A stretch of DNA of 64,000 bases from Candidatus Leucobacter sulfamidivorax (GTDB lineage: Bacteria > Actinomycetota > Actinomycetes > Actinomycetales > Microbacteriaceae): NCBI GenBank assembly GCA_016771945.1, contig QZLF01000003.1, forward strand, positions 620,001-684,000. The letters run 5' to 3'. The notes below the pieces were generated by a model, which saw nothing but the letters and a program-made list of their open reading frames with translations, was not told where the DNA came from and did not search any database. The position numbers and the translations under genes are program-made. Within the stretch, counting starts at the first letter, position 1. Every line of letters begins with the position of its first letter. Below are positions 9,131 to 17,827 of the stretch, in pieces.

Positions 9131-10990
9131 TTACTCGGCGGGGTTCAGCAGGTAGACGTCGCCCTCGCGCATCTCGCCCTGGAGCCAGGTGGAGGCGCTC
9201 GGCACGAGCGGCTCGACCATCGATGCGTCGCGCGCCGGCATGGAGGCCCGCTTGGCCTCGGTGGCCGCGAGATCGAGCACCGGATCGCGGTCGTCGCTGA
9301 GCACGACGCCGTAGACGTTCAGCGCGGCCTCGCGGCTGATCCAGCCGTCGCGCGCATCCCGGCGCACCCGCTCGGGATCGCGCTCGCGCGGATCGCCGTT
9401 GCCGCCGCCCCCGGTCGAGACGCCGACGTAGCGCTCGCCCTGCTTCACCCGCACCTGGCCGCTGGCCGAGAAGTACCGGCGATGGCCGGACTCGAGGTCC
9501 TCGACGTACTGGCCGCCGCCGCAGCCCTGGATACCGCCGGCGACGCCGTGGGGCGGGTTCTGCGCGCCGTCGCCGAAGGTGAAGCACTCCATCTCGCCCG
9601 TGCCGGCGCGCAGCGCCATGCGCACGCCGGGGCCGCCGATGTGACGGCCGTGCCCCATCGAGTCGGTCTCGACCTCGAGCAGGTCCACCTCCATCGGGTA
9701 GAGCATCTCGAGCTCCTCCACCGACTGCGCCTTGAGCCCGCCGAGAGCCGCGTGGCTCTCCATGAGCGGCCAGCCGTCCGCGTCGGAGGCCGCGCCCGAG
9801 GCGCCGGTGTTGTTGAACATCATGACGCCCCAGGGCTGGCCGTCGTAGCCCTCCTCGCCGGCGAACTGCGGGACGTTGGCCGTGCGGGCGGTGCCGCCGA
9901 GGACGCGATCGGGCAAAGCCTGCGAGAGCGCCTTGTTGATCGCATCCGACATCATGTCCGACGGCACCACCGTGGCGAGCGAGGTCGACGCGGGGTACTT
10001 CGCGAGGCAGATCGTGCCCTCCTTGAGCACGACCTTGATGTGGTCGATCGCGCCCTGGTTGTGGGGGATGTCGGGATCGATGTAGTACATGAACGGGGTG
10101 GCCGCCGCCGCGGTCGACGTGGCGAAGGATCCGTTCACGCCGCCCTGGGCCTGCGGGCCGCTCTCGGTGAAGTCGACCTCGACCTGGTCGCCGCTGATGG
10201 TGACCTTCGCCCGGATCGGGATGTCCTCGACGTCGATGCCGTCGCTGTCGATCCAGCCCTCGCCGTAGTAGACGCCGTCGGGCATCGCGAGGATCTCCTC
10301 CGACATGCGACGATCGGCGTAGGCGATGATCTCGTCGGTGTAGCGCATGACCTCCGCGGCGTCGTACTCCTCGCAGAGCTCCATCAGGCGCTGGCGGCCC
10401 TTCTCGATCGAGCCGAGCTGCGCCATGAGGTCCCCCTCGAGCAGCTCGCGGTAGCGCAGGTTCGACAGGTAGAGGTCGGTGATGTCCTTACGCTCCACTC
10501 CCCGGTCGAAGAGCTTGACCGGCGGGATCGTGAGGCCCTCCTGGTAGATGTTGCGGGCCGCGGCGGTGACGCTCGAGGCCACGAAGGCGCCGATGTCGAG
10601 CTGGTGGCCCTTGGTGACCGACCAGAAGAGATGCTCGCCGTTCACGAACACGGGCGCGGCGGTGACGACGTCGCCGACGTGCGTGTTGAAGCGGTAGGGG
10701 TCGTTGCAGATGAACACGTCGCCGTCGTTGACCTCGCCGTCGAAGGTGCGGGAGATCTCCGCGAGCACGAGGCCGAGGGAGGTGGTGTGGATCGGGAGCG
10801 CATCCTCCATCGCGAGCTGGCGGTTCTTCGCGTCGTACACCGCGCAGGAGTAGTCGCGGCAGAGCGCCAGGATCGAGGTCCAGGCGCTGCGCTCGAGCGC
10901 CAGCGTCATCTCGTTCGCGATGCTGTGGAAGCGGCTCATGATCACGCTGAACGTGATCGGGTCGAAACTCTGGTCTGTTCGTTCGGTCAT
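9131..10990 (-). CDS. hyuB: hydantoinase/oxoprolinase subunit B (HyuB-like)
   Basis: This 619-residue Hydantoinase_B protein contains the family blocks CRDYSCAVYDAKNRQLA (near residue 35), GDVFICNDPYRFNTHVGD and GGVNGSFATSTAAA. ATG at 10990 has GGAGGA eight bases upstream, while upstream in-frame codons lack family similarity, so the longer reading was discarded. It is the first gene of the leftward catabolic block. Its promoter should lie in the 367-base AT-rich interval before it. Together with HyuA it should form the ATP-dependent cyclic amidase. Confidence 0.92.
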   Translation of the reverse strand: MTERTDQSFDPITFSVIMSRFHSIANEMTLALERSAWTSILALCRDYSCAVYDAKNRQLAMEDALPIHTTSLGLVLAEISRTFDGEVNDGDVFICNDPYRFNTHVGDVVTAAPVFVNGEHLFWSVTKGHQLDIGAFVASSVTAAARNIYQEGLTIPPVKLFDRGVERKDITDLYLSNLRYRELLEGDLMAQLGSIEKGRQRLMELCEEYDAAEVMRYTDEIIAYADRRMSEEILAMPDGVYYGEGWIDSDGIDVEDIPIRAKVTISGDQVEVDFTESGPQAQGGVNGSFATSTAAAATPFMYYIDPDIPHNQGAIDHIKVVLKEGTICLAKYPASTSLATVVPSDMMSDAINKALSQALPDRVLGGTARTANVPQFAGEEGYDGQPWGVMMFNNTGASGAASDADGWPLMESHAALGGLKAQSVEELEMLYPMEVDLLEVETDSMGHGRHIGGPGVRMALRAGTGEMECFTFGDGAQNPPHGVAGGIQGCGGGQYVEDLESGHRRYFSASGQVRVKQGERYVGVSTGGGGNGDPRERDPERVRRDARDGWISREAALNVYGVVLSDDRDPVLDLAATEAKRASMPARDASMVEPLVPSASTWLQGEMREGDVYLLNPAE

Positions 10991-11357
10991 CTTCGACTCC
11001 TCCGGGTCATCTCGCTGTACTTCGTATGGGGGCGGGAGGGGTCCCGCCGGGGAACTCGCGATCGGCTCTCCGCCTGCGCTGCCGCCGTCGCCCGAGGGGA
11101 GCACCTCTGCGCCCCTCGTCCGTGCATTCAGCGATCGCCCCGCGCGATCCGCTCCGGGTCCGTCGGATCGAACGGTGAAATCTGAGGTTCGACACAAGCT
11201 GATTTCAAGTCAGAAATAAGTCTCATGCAGCACATTTTGATTTACTTTTTTTAAAAGTACAGATTTCTTAACTAATACGCAATGAAAGTTTACGTATTCG
11301 TTACCCGGGCGCGCCGGAACACCCGTCACCTCGGACGGCGAGCGAAGGGCGCAGCCT
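10991..11357. promoter_or_regulatory. AT-rich intergenic region and probable promoter of hyuB
   Basis: No gene is seen here. The part from 11195 to 11300 is very AT-rich against a surround of about 70% GC. It holds TACTTTT (11243-11249) facing AAAAGTA (11253-11259) with three T between, and AATACG (11274-11279) facing CGTATT (11293-11298) across 13 bases. These are candidate operator or terminator palindromes. The interval separates the resB stop from the hyuB leader and marks the seam between the cytochrome and catabolic blocks. Confidence 0.5.
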
Positions 11358-13061
11358 TCAGAGGCGCTCGCGGTGCTGCTCGCGCAGCTGGGCCACGGCC
11401 TGCTCGAGCGTCGGGTCGTCCCCGCGCGCCAGGGCCGCGTACTCCAGCCGGACCCCGCCCTCCACGGGCAGGGCCTTCACCCAGACGCGGCGCCTCGGCA
11501 CGAACAGCGAGGTGACGAGGCCGGCGATCGCGAGCACCGCGAAGACCAGGATCCACTCCTGCGCCGGGTTGTGCATGACGTCGAAGGAGGCGAAGCGCGG
11601 CACCGCCTCGAGGGTGACCGTGCCCATTCCGTCGGGCAGATCCGCCGTCTCCCCGATCGTGAGCTCGAGCGGCTTCACGTCGAGGGTGCGCGAGGCGACC
11701 GCCGTCATCGCGCTCGTGTCGAGCGCGTAGACCGATTGGGGGACGCCCTCGTCGATGCCGAGGTCCCCCACCCACACGTTGAGGGTGAGCACGGGGTTGT
11801 CGAGATCGGGGTAGCTCGAGGTGAAGGCCCCCGTGCCGAGGTCGGACTTCGTCGGGTAGAAGAAGCCCTGCAGGCCGAGCTGCGTGGGCTCGCCGTCGAA
11901 ATCGATGCCGTACGGCACCTTGACGACGCCCAGCGAGGTGAGGTTCTGATCCTGGGGGATGAAGGCCACCGACTCGCTGAAGACGATCTCGCCCTCCGCG
12001 TTCCGCACCGTGATGGTGGGCGCGTAGCCGTTCGCCACCAGGTAGACCGGCGATCCGAGCGTGCGCAGCGGATGATTGACGCGGATCGACTCGGCCCGCT
12101 CCGCCCCGTCGGCGACGAGCACGGTGACGCTCGCGGTGAAGTTCTTCGCCATGCCGGTGCCGTTGCCGTCCGCCTCCTCGGCCGTGACGTAGTCGACCGA
12201 GAGGTCGTCGAGGCGCATGCGGTAGGGATCGAGCTGGGCGCTGTCGAACCAGCGACCGGAGGTGGCCGAGTCGTAGTCGATGAGCTGGTTCACCATGGTC
12301 TCGCCCTCGACCAGCACCTTCTGGCCGTTGAAGCTGAAGAGTCCGCCGATGGCGACGCTCACGAGCACCCCGAGCAGCGCCAGGTGGAACACGAGGTTGC
12401 CGGTCTCGCGCAGGTAGCCGCGCTCGGCCGACGCGGAGATCTCGAGCTGCCCGCGCCGGGAGGCCGTGCGCTGCACGGAGACGCGGTAGCGCTGGCGGCG
12501 CAGCAGTGCGCGCGCCTCTTCTACCGCCTGCTCGGCGAAGGCCTCGCGCTCCGGGGCGCCCGCCTGCGGGTTCGAGATGAACAGCTCGGAGTAGCCGGCC
12601 ATGCGCGAGAGTCTCGCCGGCGTGCGCGGCGGGGCGCTGCGCAGCGCTCGCCAGTGATGGGCGATGCGCGGCAGCACGCAGCCGATGAGCGAGATGAACA
12701 GCAGCAGGTAGATCGCCGAGAACCAGACCGAGGAGTAGACGTCGAAGGCCTGGATCGGGAACGCGTCGAGCACCTTGAAGAGGCCCGGGTGATCGTCCTC
12801 GTACTGCAGCACGCCGTTGGGGTCGGCGCTGCGCTGCGGCAGCAGCGAGCCCGGGATCGCCGCGACGGCGAGCAGGAGCAGCAGGATCAGGGCGACCCGC
12901 ATGCTCGTGAGCTGGCGCCAGAACCAGCGCAGCCAGCCGCGCAGGCCGAAGCCCGGGCCCTCGGCGCCCGCGGCGGCGGTCGCGGCGCCGCCCGCGCCGT
13001 CCTCGTAGTCGCTCGGGCGCCCCTCGAACCCGGAGGGGGAGGTATCAGAGGAGCGTGACAT
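11358..13061 (-). CDS. resB: cytochrome c biogenesis protein ResB
   Basis: This 567-residue ResB/Ccs1 protein has a cytoplasmic N-terminus, four membrane segments (for example MRVALILLLLLAVAAIPGS near residue 54 and GNLVFHLALLGVLVSVAIGG near 220) and a large extracytoplasmic domain, ending with a last membrane helix (WILVFAVLAIAGLVTSLFV). With CcsA/ResC it would deliver heme and ligate it to apocytochrome c outside the membrane. Its start overlaps the ccdA 3' end by 17 bases, so the genes are translationally linked. The partner ccsA/resC gene that normally follows is not here. Confidence 0.92.
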   Translation of the reverse strand: MSRSSDTSPSGFEGRPSDYEDGAGGAATAAAGAEGPGFGLRGWLRWFWRQLTSMRVALILLLLLAVAAIPGSLLPQRSADPNGVLQYEDDHPGLFKVLDAFPIQAFDVYSSVWFSAIYLLLFISLIGCVLPRIAHHWRALRSAPPRTPARLSRMAGYSELFISNPQAGAPEREAFAEQAVEEARALLRRQRYRVSVQRTASRRGQLEISASAERGYLRETGNLVFHLALLGVLVSVAIGGLFSFNGQKVLVEGETMVNQLIDYDSATSGRWFDSAQLDPYRMRLDDLSVDYVTAEEADGNGTGMAKNFTASVTVLVADGAERAESIRVNHPLRTLGSPVYLVANGYAPTITVRNAEGEIVFSESVAFIPQDQNLTSLGVVKVPYGIDFDGEPTQLGLQGFFYPTKSDLGTGAFTSSYPDLDNPVLTLNVWVGDLGIDEGVPQSVYALDTSAMTAVASRTLDVKPLELTIGETADLPDGMGTVTLEAVPRFASFDVMHNPAQEWILVFAVLAIAGLVTSLFVPRRRVWVKALPVEGGVRLEYAALARGDDPTLEQAVAQLREQHRERL

Positions 13062-13812
13062 AGCTGCTCATCACCGCCTGCAACGAATACATGATCTGAC
13101 TCCAGACGCCCGTCACCATGAGCAGGCCGATCACGATCAGCAGACCGCCGCCGATCAGGTTCACGGCCCGTATATGCCGCTTGAAGAATGCGGTGGCCGT
13201 GGTCATCCAGCCGAAGCCGAACGCCGCCAGCACGAACGGCAGGCCGAGCCCGACGCAGTAGACGATCGCGAGCCAGGCCCCCCGCCCGGCGGTGCCGCCC
13301 TGCAGCGCCAGCGTGCCGATCACGGCGAGCGTCGGCCCGATGCACGGGGTCCAGCCGATGGCGAAGACCGCGCCGAGCAGCGGGGCGCCGGCGATCCCGA
13401 CCCGCGGTTTGAACCTCAGGCGCGCGGTGCGCTGCATCCCTCCGAACAGCCCGATGAAGACCAGGCCCATCAGGATGATGAGCACTCCCATGACCCGGGT
13501 GATCACGTTCTCCCACTGCAGCAGCCAGGACCCGACGCTCCCCGCCAGCGCCATCATCGCCACGAAGATCACGGTGAAGCCCAGGACGAAGAGCAGCGAG
13601 CCCGCCACCATCCTGCGCCGGGTGCGCCGCGCGGCCAGCCGCTCGTCGTCGGACGCGCGATCCCCCGATTCCGCGGCCCCCGAGACGTACGCGAGGTAGC
13701 CCGGAAGCAGCGGGAGCACGCAGGGCGAGAGGAAGGAGACGAGGCCCGCGGCGAGCGCGATCATCGAGGCGATCAGCAACTGGCCGTCGGCGACGATCCC
13801 CTGCAGCTCCAC
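13045..13812 (-). CDS. ccdA: cytochrome c biogenesis protein CcdA
   Basis: The 255-residue membrane protein has six or more helices and the family motif SFLSPCVLPLLPGYLAYVSG near residue 26 plus GWTPCIGPTLAVIG near 165. The paired cysteines in these two motifs pass electrons from cytoplasmic thioredoxin to extracytoplasmic ResA. The gene lies one base after the resA stop and overlaps resB. Everything needed for the reductive branch of the pathway is therefore in one transcript. Confidence 0.93.
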   Translation of the reverse strand: MELQGIVADGQLLIASMIALAAGLVSFLSPCVLPLLPGYLAYVSGAAESGDRASDDERLAARRTRRRMVAGSLLFVLGFTVIFVAMMALAGSVGSWLLQWENVITRVMGVLIILMGLVFIGLFGGMQRTARLRFKPRVGIAGAPLLGAVFAIGWTPCIGPTLAVIGTLALQGGTAGRGAWLAIVYCVGLGLPFVLAAFGFGWMTTATAFFKRHIRAVNLIGGGLLIVIGLLMVTGVWSQIMYSLQAVMSSYVTLL

Positions 13813-13813
13813 G

Positions 13814-14410
13814 TCAGCGCTCGGCCAGCGTCTCGTTGATGAGCGTGCGCAGCTGCGAGGCGCCGGCGATCTGCCCGAGCACCCGGTGCGCGACCCGGCC
13901 CTCGGCGTCGAGCACGAGCGTCGTCGGCACGGCGTTGAGCGGGATCTGCCCGGCGAAGGCGCGCTGCACGGCGCGATCGCCCTCGTTGTCCATGATCGAG
14001 GGGTACTCGACGCCGAACTGCTCGGCGAACTGCTTGGCCTGCGCCGAGCCGTCGCGCGTGTTCACCCCAACGAAGCTGACGCCCTGCGGGGCGAACTCCT
14101 CGTAGGCCTCGACCAGGTCGCCGGCCTCGGCCCGGCAGGGGGCGCAGCCGGCGTACCAGAAGTTCACGACGGTGACCGTGCCGAGCGTGTCGGCGGAGCC
14201 GAAGGTCTCCCCGTGCTCGGTGACGCCCTCGAACGAGATCGGCTCGCCGCGCTCCGCGGGCGGCAGGCTCAGGGCCGAGCCGTCGCCGGCGACGTAGCCC
14301 TTGTCGCTGCCCTCCTGGTACTGCTGCGCGAGATCGTCGCCCGACCCCGAGCAGCCGACGAGCGCCAGCGCCGCGGCGAGCGCGATCGCCGTATATGCCT
14401 TCTTGCGCAT
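13814..14410 (-). CDS. resA: TlpA/ResA-family thiol-disulfide lipoprotein
   Basis: This 198-residue protein has a lipoprotein signal (ALALVGCSGSG) and a thioredoxin fold with NFWYAGCAPCRAEAGD, giving a CAPC active site around residue 95, and a cis-Pro region NAVPTTLVLD. It should keep the heme-binding cysteines of apocytochrome c reduced on the outer face of the membrane, fed by CcdA. It is four bases downstream of the histidine phosphatase gene and one base upstream of ccdA. Confidence 0.92.
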   Translation of the reverse strand: MRKKAYTAIALAAALALVGCSGSGDDLAQQYQEGSDKGYVAGDGSALSLPPAERGEPISFEGVTEHGETFGSADTLGTVTVVNFWYAGCAPCRAEAGDLVEAYEEFAPQGVSFVGVNTRDGSAQAKQFAEQFGVEYPSIMDNEGDRAVQRAFAGQIPLNAVPTTLVLDAEGRVAHRVLGQIAGASQLRTLINETLAER

Positions 14411-14414
14411 GCGC

Positions 14415-15113
14415 CTACACCGCCCCCACGTCGACCGAGCCGGACATCAGGTCGGCGGCCGGGGTGCGGTAGTCGACCTCGACCCAGTCCCCGCCCCGCC
14501 GCTCGAAGCTCGTGATGCTCGACAGCTCGCAGCGCCGCGTCGCCGGGTTGTGGAACAGCGCCTTGCCCGCGATGTCGAGGTGCGCGAGCCAGATGACGGC
14601 CTGGTGGCTCACCATGACGATGTCCCCCGCGGCGGCGTCCCCGCCGAGGGCCTCGTCGCCGAGCGCGTCGGCGTCCCCGCTCGCGTCCCATGCCGCGTCC
14701 ATCGCCGCCCGCGTGCGCGCGGCGATGCTGCGGTAGGGCTCGCCCCAGCTGGGGCGGAAGGGATTGCGGTACCGGTACCAGTAGCGCGGGTTCAGCATCG
14801 CCGAGCCCCTGCCGCTCTTCACCTGGCCCTCGAAGTCGTTCGTCGGCTCGATGATCCGCTCGTCGGTGCCGATCTCGAGGCCGAAGGCGCGCGCGATGGG
14901 CTGCGCCGACTGCTGCGCGCGCTCGAGCGGCGAGGCGATGAGGGTGCCGACGGGCCTGCCCTGCCTCGCCAGCTCCTCGGCCGCCGCCTCGGCCATCCGG
15001 TGGCCGAGCGACGACAGCGGGTATCCCGGAAGCCGACCGTAGAGCACGCCGCCCGGGTTGTCGACCTCGCCGTGGCGCACCAGATGCAACCGTTTACCGC
15101 TCACGCGAACCAT
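14415..15113 (-). CDS. histidine phosphatase family protein
   Basis: This 232-residue protein begins at ATG 15113 (MVRVSGKRLHLVRHGEV). LVRHGE is the catalytic RHG motif with its phospho-accepting His, and IVMSHQAVIW near residue 178 supplies the second catalytic His. It is a broad-specificity phosphatase or phosphoglycerate-mutase-like protein whose substrate cannot be told from sequence. The gene heads the resA-ccdA-resB transcript, an arrangement I know from other actinobacteria. An N-terminal extension upstream has no family similarity and was discarded. Confidence 0.9.
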   Translation of the reverse strand: MVRVSGKRLHLVRHGEVDNPGGVLYGRLPGYPLSSLGHRMAEAAAEELARQGRPVGTLIASPLERAQQSAQPIARAFGLEIGTDERIIEPTNDFEGQVKSGRGSAMLNPRYWYRYRNPFRPSWGEPYRSIAARTRAAMDAAWDASGDADALGDEALGGDAAAGDIVMVSHQAVIWLAHLDIAGKALFHNPATRRCELSSITSFERRGGDWVEVDYRTPAADLMSGSVDVGAV

Positions 15114-15270
15114 CCTACGTTCGCGTGTCTGTGAACTCGGCTCGCCCAGTTCACCCGCCCTTCCCGACCGCGACTCCGCGGCGTCTCCGCCGCGCCTCCC
15201 CGACGTCATCCCGCTCGCCTAGCGTGGGCGGCGCCAGGCACACCCGTACCTGCGGAAAGGAAACACGGAC

Positions 15271-16128
15271 GTGAAGATCATCCAGATCTCCGATACCCAC
15301 ATCACCCACCTCGGCGGCACCACCAACGAGAACGCGGAGCGTGCGATCCGCTTCATCAACTCGCTCCAGGCCGACCTCGTCGTCCACACCGGCGACGTCA
15401 CGATCATGGATCCGGATCGCGACGCCGATCGCGAGGTCGCCGCGCGCATCCTCGCCGGCGTCGAGGCGCCGCTCAAGGTCATCCCGGGCAACCACGACGT
15501 GGGCGAGCCCGGCGACAACCCCTTCGGCGATCGCCCCGTCACGAGCGAGCGCGTCGCGGCCTACCGCGCCCACTTCGGCGACGACCGCTTCGTCGAGCTC
15601 GTCGGCGACTGGGCCGTCGTCGGCATCGACAGCGAGCTCTTCGAGTCGGGCCTGCCCGAGGAGGCGGAGCAGTGGGAGTGGCTCGAGCGGCTGCCCGAGG
15701 TCGTGGCCGAGCGTCCCGCGCTGGTCTTCACCCACAAGCCGATCCGCGCCCCGCGCGCCGAGCAGCAGGACACGCACCTCTCGATCGGCTCCGTCGCGGC
15801 ACCCCGCCTCGAGGAGTCGCTCGCGAAGATCGACGTACGCGGCTACGGCAGCGGCCACCTGCACCACTACGCGCTGACCTGGCTGGACGGCAGGCCCGTC
15901 GTCTCGGCCCCGTCGACCGCGTTCAACGTCGCCTCGGAGACCAGCGCCGAGCTCATGGGCCCCGGCCTCTCGCAGCTCGGCATCGTGGAGTGGGCGCTCG
16001 CCGAGCGGACCGCGAAGCCCTACTTCCGCGCTCCCCTCGACCTCGAGGACGCGTTCCTGCTCGAGATCGACGCGGTGCGGGCCGCGCTCGACGAGATGGG
16101 CATCTCGCTCACCGGCCTGAGCGCCTGA
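15271..16128 (+). CDS. metallophosphoesterase (Icc/CpdA-like)
   Basis: The 285-residue protein has the full calcineurin-like set: D-x-H in QISDTHITHL, GDV in HTGDVTIMD, GNHD in IPGNHDVG, H in VFTHKP, and GHLHHYA. These residues bind two metals. GTG at 15271 is preceded by GAAAGGAAA at good distance. The family includes cyclic nucleotide and glycerophosphodiester phosphodiesterases. A related enzyme is encoded at 22953-23864 inside a transporter operon. The gene is monocistronic and ends before a strong terminator. Confidence 0.9.
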   Translation: MKIIQISDTHITHLGGTTNENAERAIRFINSLQADLVVHTGDVTIMDPDRDADREVAARILAGVEAPLKVIPGNHDVGEPGDNPFGDRPVTSERVAAYRAHFGDDRFVELVGDWAVVGIDSELFESGLPEEAEQWEWLERLPEVVAERPALVFTHKPIRAPRAEQQDTHLSIGSVAAPRLEESLAKIDVRGYGSGHLHHYALTWLDGRPVVSAPSTAFNVASETSAELMGPGLSQLGIVEWALAERTAKPYFRAPLDLEDAFLLEIDAVRAALDEMGISLTGLSA

Positions 16129-16148
16129 GCGCTCGCCGCCCCCGAGAC

Positions 16149-16182
16149 GGAACGGGCCCCTCCGCGAGGAGGGGCCCGTTCC
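16149..16182. terminator. strong hairpin terminator after the metallophosphoesterase
   Basis: GGAACGGGCCCCTCC (16149-16163) pairs perfectly with GGAGGGGCCCGTTCC (16168-16182) over 15 bp, closed by a GCGA tetraloop. It starts 20 bases after the stop codon. There is no T-tract, as is common in actinobacteria. Confidence 0.8.
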
Positions 16183-16210
16183 GTGCGCTGCGGCGGACCC
16201 GCGATCCGCC

Positions 16211-16246
16211 GATCCCCAGCCCGACCCCGATCCCCAGCCCGACCCC
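16211..16246. repeat. 18-bp perfect tandem repeat, two copies
   Basis: GATCCCCAGCCCGACCCC occurs twice without a gap (16211-16228 and 16229-16246), followed by decayed CCGACCCGAGCC-type copies to about 16270. It lies in non-coding DNA between the terminator and the IS3 element and is probably a simple-sequence expansion. Confidence 0.7.
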
Positions 16247-16350
16247 AAGGCCGACCCGAGCCCGACCCGTGGATCCCGGCCCCGGCGCCGGCCCCGCTCC
16301 CGATCCACCGATGAATAGTGCAGGCACGCTCGGTGTCAAGCTGTGTTGAG

Positions 16351-17358
16351 TCACTGGGTCGTTGTTCTTATGGTTTTGCGCGTGTAGTTGATACCAACGG
16401 TAATAATTGGCGAGGGCATCACGGGCCGGCACGTGAAGCGCCCGGGATGCTGCTCGTAGTACGCCTGGAGCGCCTGGTTCCGGATCTCCCACTTCTGTTT
16501 CCAAGACCCGTCACTCACCTCGGACGGGGAGAACAACGCGATCCCGGAATGCTTGTGTCTCGTGTTGTACCAGAGCACGTACTCGTCGATATAGGCACGA
16601 GCCGCGTCGAGACTGGTGAAGATCCTCGGATAGCCCGGCCGGTACTTCATCGTCTTGAACGCGGCCTCGCTGAACGGGTTGTCGTTCGAGACGTATGGCC
16701 GGTTGTGCGTCATCTCGATCCTGTGCCCGGCGAGGAACTCACGCAGCAGCGTCGACGTCATCGAGGCACCATTATCCGCATGCACGACCCGCGGCGCGTC
16801 ATGCTTCGCGAGGGCATCGCGGAACATCTCGACCGCGAGCTGGTCACCCTCACAATCCTCGACCCGGTATCCCTTGATCTCACGGGAGCTGATATCGATG
16901 ATCTTGTACGCTTTGTACGTCACACCGCGCCACGGAGAATACACATCGGTGATGTCCCAGGACCACACCTCGCCCGGCGCGTGAGCGATCACCACCGGGG
17001 CGTCACGCTTGACGCGTTTCCCGGACTTGCGGGGCCTGACCGGGCGAAGCATCTGATTCTCGATGCGTCTCGCGATCCGCCACCACGTCCTTCGGGATGC
17101 CAGCATCACTCCCGCGTCCAACGCCGTCGCATACGCCCAGTCCACAGACTCGCCCTCGGCCCATGCCAGTTTGATGCGTTCCTCGATCCGTTCGGTGTCA
17201 GCCGTACTGATCCGGGACTCGTACGCGCGATCCGCCTGCCGAACCGGGTCCTGCACCCGGAGGCGCTGCTGCTGCCGGTACTGCCACGTCCCCCGCGAGA
17301 CTCCGACCATCGCCAGCGCCTGCCGCTGCGACCCCAGCACCGGGGCGAGAGTCTTCAC
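16351..17358 (-). CDS. IS3-family transposase, DDE catalytic protein (OrfB)
   Basis: This 335-residue protein carries the rve integrase core with WSWDITDVYS (first Asp), VVHADNGASM (second Asp) and NPFSEAAFKTMK (Glu), followed by the IS3-type C-terminus YNTRHKHSGIALFSP. It starts in an ATGA overlap (17355-17358) with the upstream OrfA. The product may therefore be made by translational coupling, or as an OrfAB fusion through frameshifting as in other IS3 elements. The reading is intact, so the element could be active. Confidence 0.92.
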   Translation of the reverse strand: MKTLAPVLGSQRQALAMVGVSRGTWQYRQQQRLRVQDPVRQADRAYESRISTADTERIEERIKLAWAEGESVDWAYATALDAGVMLASRRTWWRIARRIENQMLRPVRPRKSGKRVKRDAPVVIAHAPGEVWSWDITDVYSPWRGVTYKAYKIIDISSREIKGYRVEDCEGDQLAVEMFRDALAKHDAPRVVHADNGASMTSTLLREFLAGHRIEMTHNRPYVSNDNPFSEAAFKTMKYRPGYPRIFTSLDAARAYIDEYVLWYNTRHKHSGIALFSPSEVSDGSWKQKWEIRNQALQAYYEQHPGRFTCRPVMPSPIITVGINYTRKTIRTTTQ

Positions 17359-17780
17359 GAGCTCGTTTTCCGCCCGAATGAATCCTGCGGCTCGCTCGTC
17401 ACCGCAGTGTCGGGCTCTTGCACGTTCAACTGATGCAAGAGCCCGATAGCTTTTCCCAGCGCCTCGTTCGACTGTTCCAGCTGATCAACGCGCGCCTGCA
17501 ACCTCGCGACCTCGGCGGCGTGCTCCATGAGCTCCTGAGCGCGCGCTTTCTCGAACGCTGACCATTCCCCGGGAGTGCGAGTCATACCCCCATGCTCTCG
17601 CGGAATCAGGTTCCGGTCGAGGTCGCCCTCGTACAAGCTCTTCCGCCACCGCTGGAGCTGATACCGGCTGAATGGCTGCCGCGCAACCCATGCCCGCTTC
17701 GTCCCATGCGGCTGCATCTGGTACTCATGCACCAACTCGCGGATCTCCGCACTCGTATACCCCGGCGTGCCCGTCATCAC
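17355..17780 (-). CDS. IS3-family transposase DNA-binding protein (OrfA)
   Basis: This 141-residue protein has an N-terminal helix-turn-helix region (TSAEIRELVHEYQMQPHGTK then QPFSRYQLQRWRKSLYEGD). A C-terminal coiled coil (EHAAEVARLQARVDQLEQ) serves multimerisation, as usual for OrfA. It overlaps OrfB by four bases. The start is ATG at 17780; a second ATG follows directly. Confidence 0.85.
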   Translation of the reverse strand: MMTGTPGYTSAEIRELVHEYQMQPHGTKRAWVARQPFSRYQLQRWRKSLYEGDLDRNLIPREHGGMTRTPGEWSAFEKARAQELMEHAAEVARLQARVDQLEQSNEALGKAIGLLHQLNVQEPDTAVTSEPQDSFGRKTSS

Positions 17781-17827
17781 AGGCTCCTCCCTCTCTCAAG
17801 CCCAAACGACTCACAACCAGCCTGACA

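Larger units (their letters stand above)
16334..17827 (-). mobile_element. IS3-family insertion sequence, about 1.49 kb
   Basis: The ends are inferred from imperfect inverted repeats: TGTCAAGCTG at 16334 inward and the reverse complement of CCTGACA ending at 17827 (TGTCAGGCTG inward), both followed by a GAGTC block. Two overlapping transposase genes fill it. No matching 3-4 bp direct repeat flanks these ends, so either the boundaries are slightly off or the flanks have been rearranged. Confidence 0.7.

Noticed and set aside
6701-11185. A very long open frame (about 1490 codons) on the plus strand opposite hyuA, hyuB and the regulator.
   Set aside because: It is antisense to well-supported genes, has low-complexity Arg/Ala/His/Asp-rich translation and no recognisable domain. 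Such frames are common opposite GC-rich genes.
16211-16270. Short tandem repeats that could look like the start of a CRISPR array.
   Set aside because: The units are contiguous without spacers and decay after two copies, so it is a simple tandem repeat.
17340-17370. Possible programmed frameshift fusing IS3 OrfA and OrfB.
   Set aside because: An ATGA overlap gives OrfB its own start, and no clear slippery run was found at the junction. Fusion is possible but not supported by the sequence.
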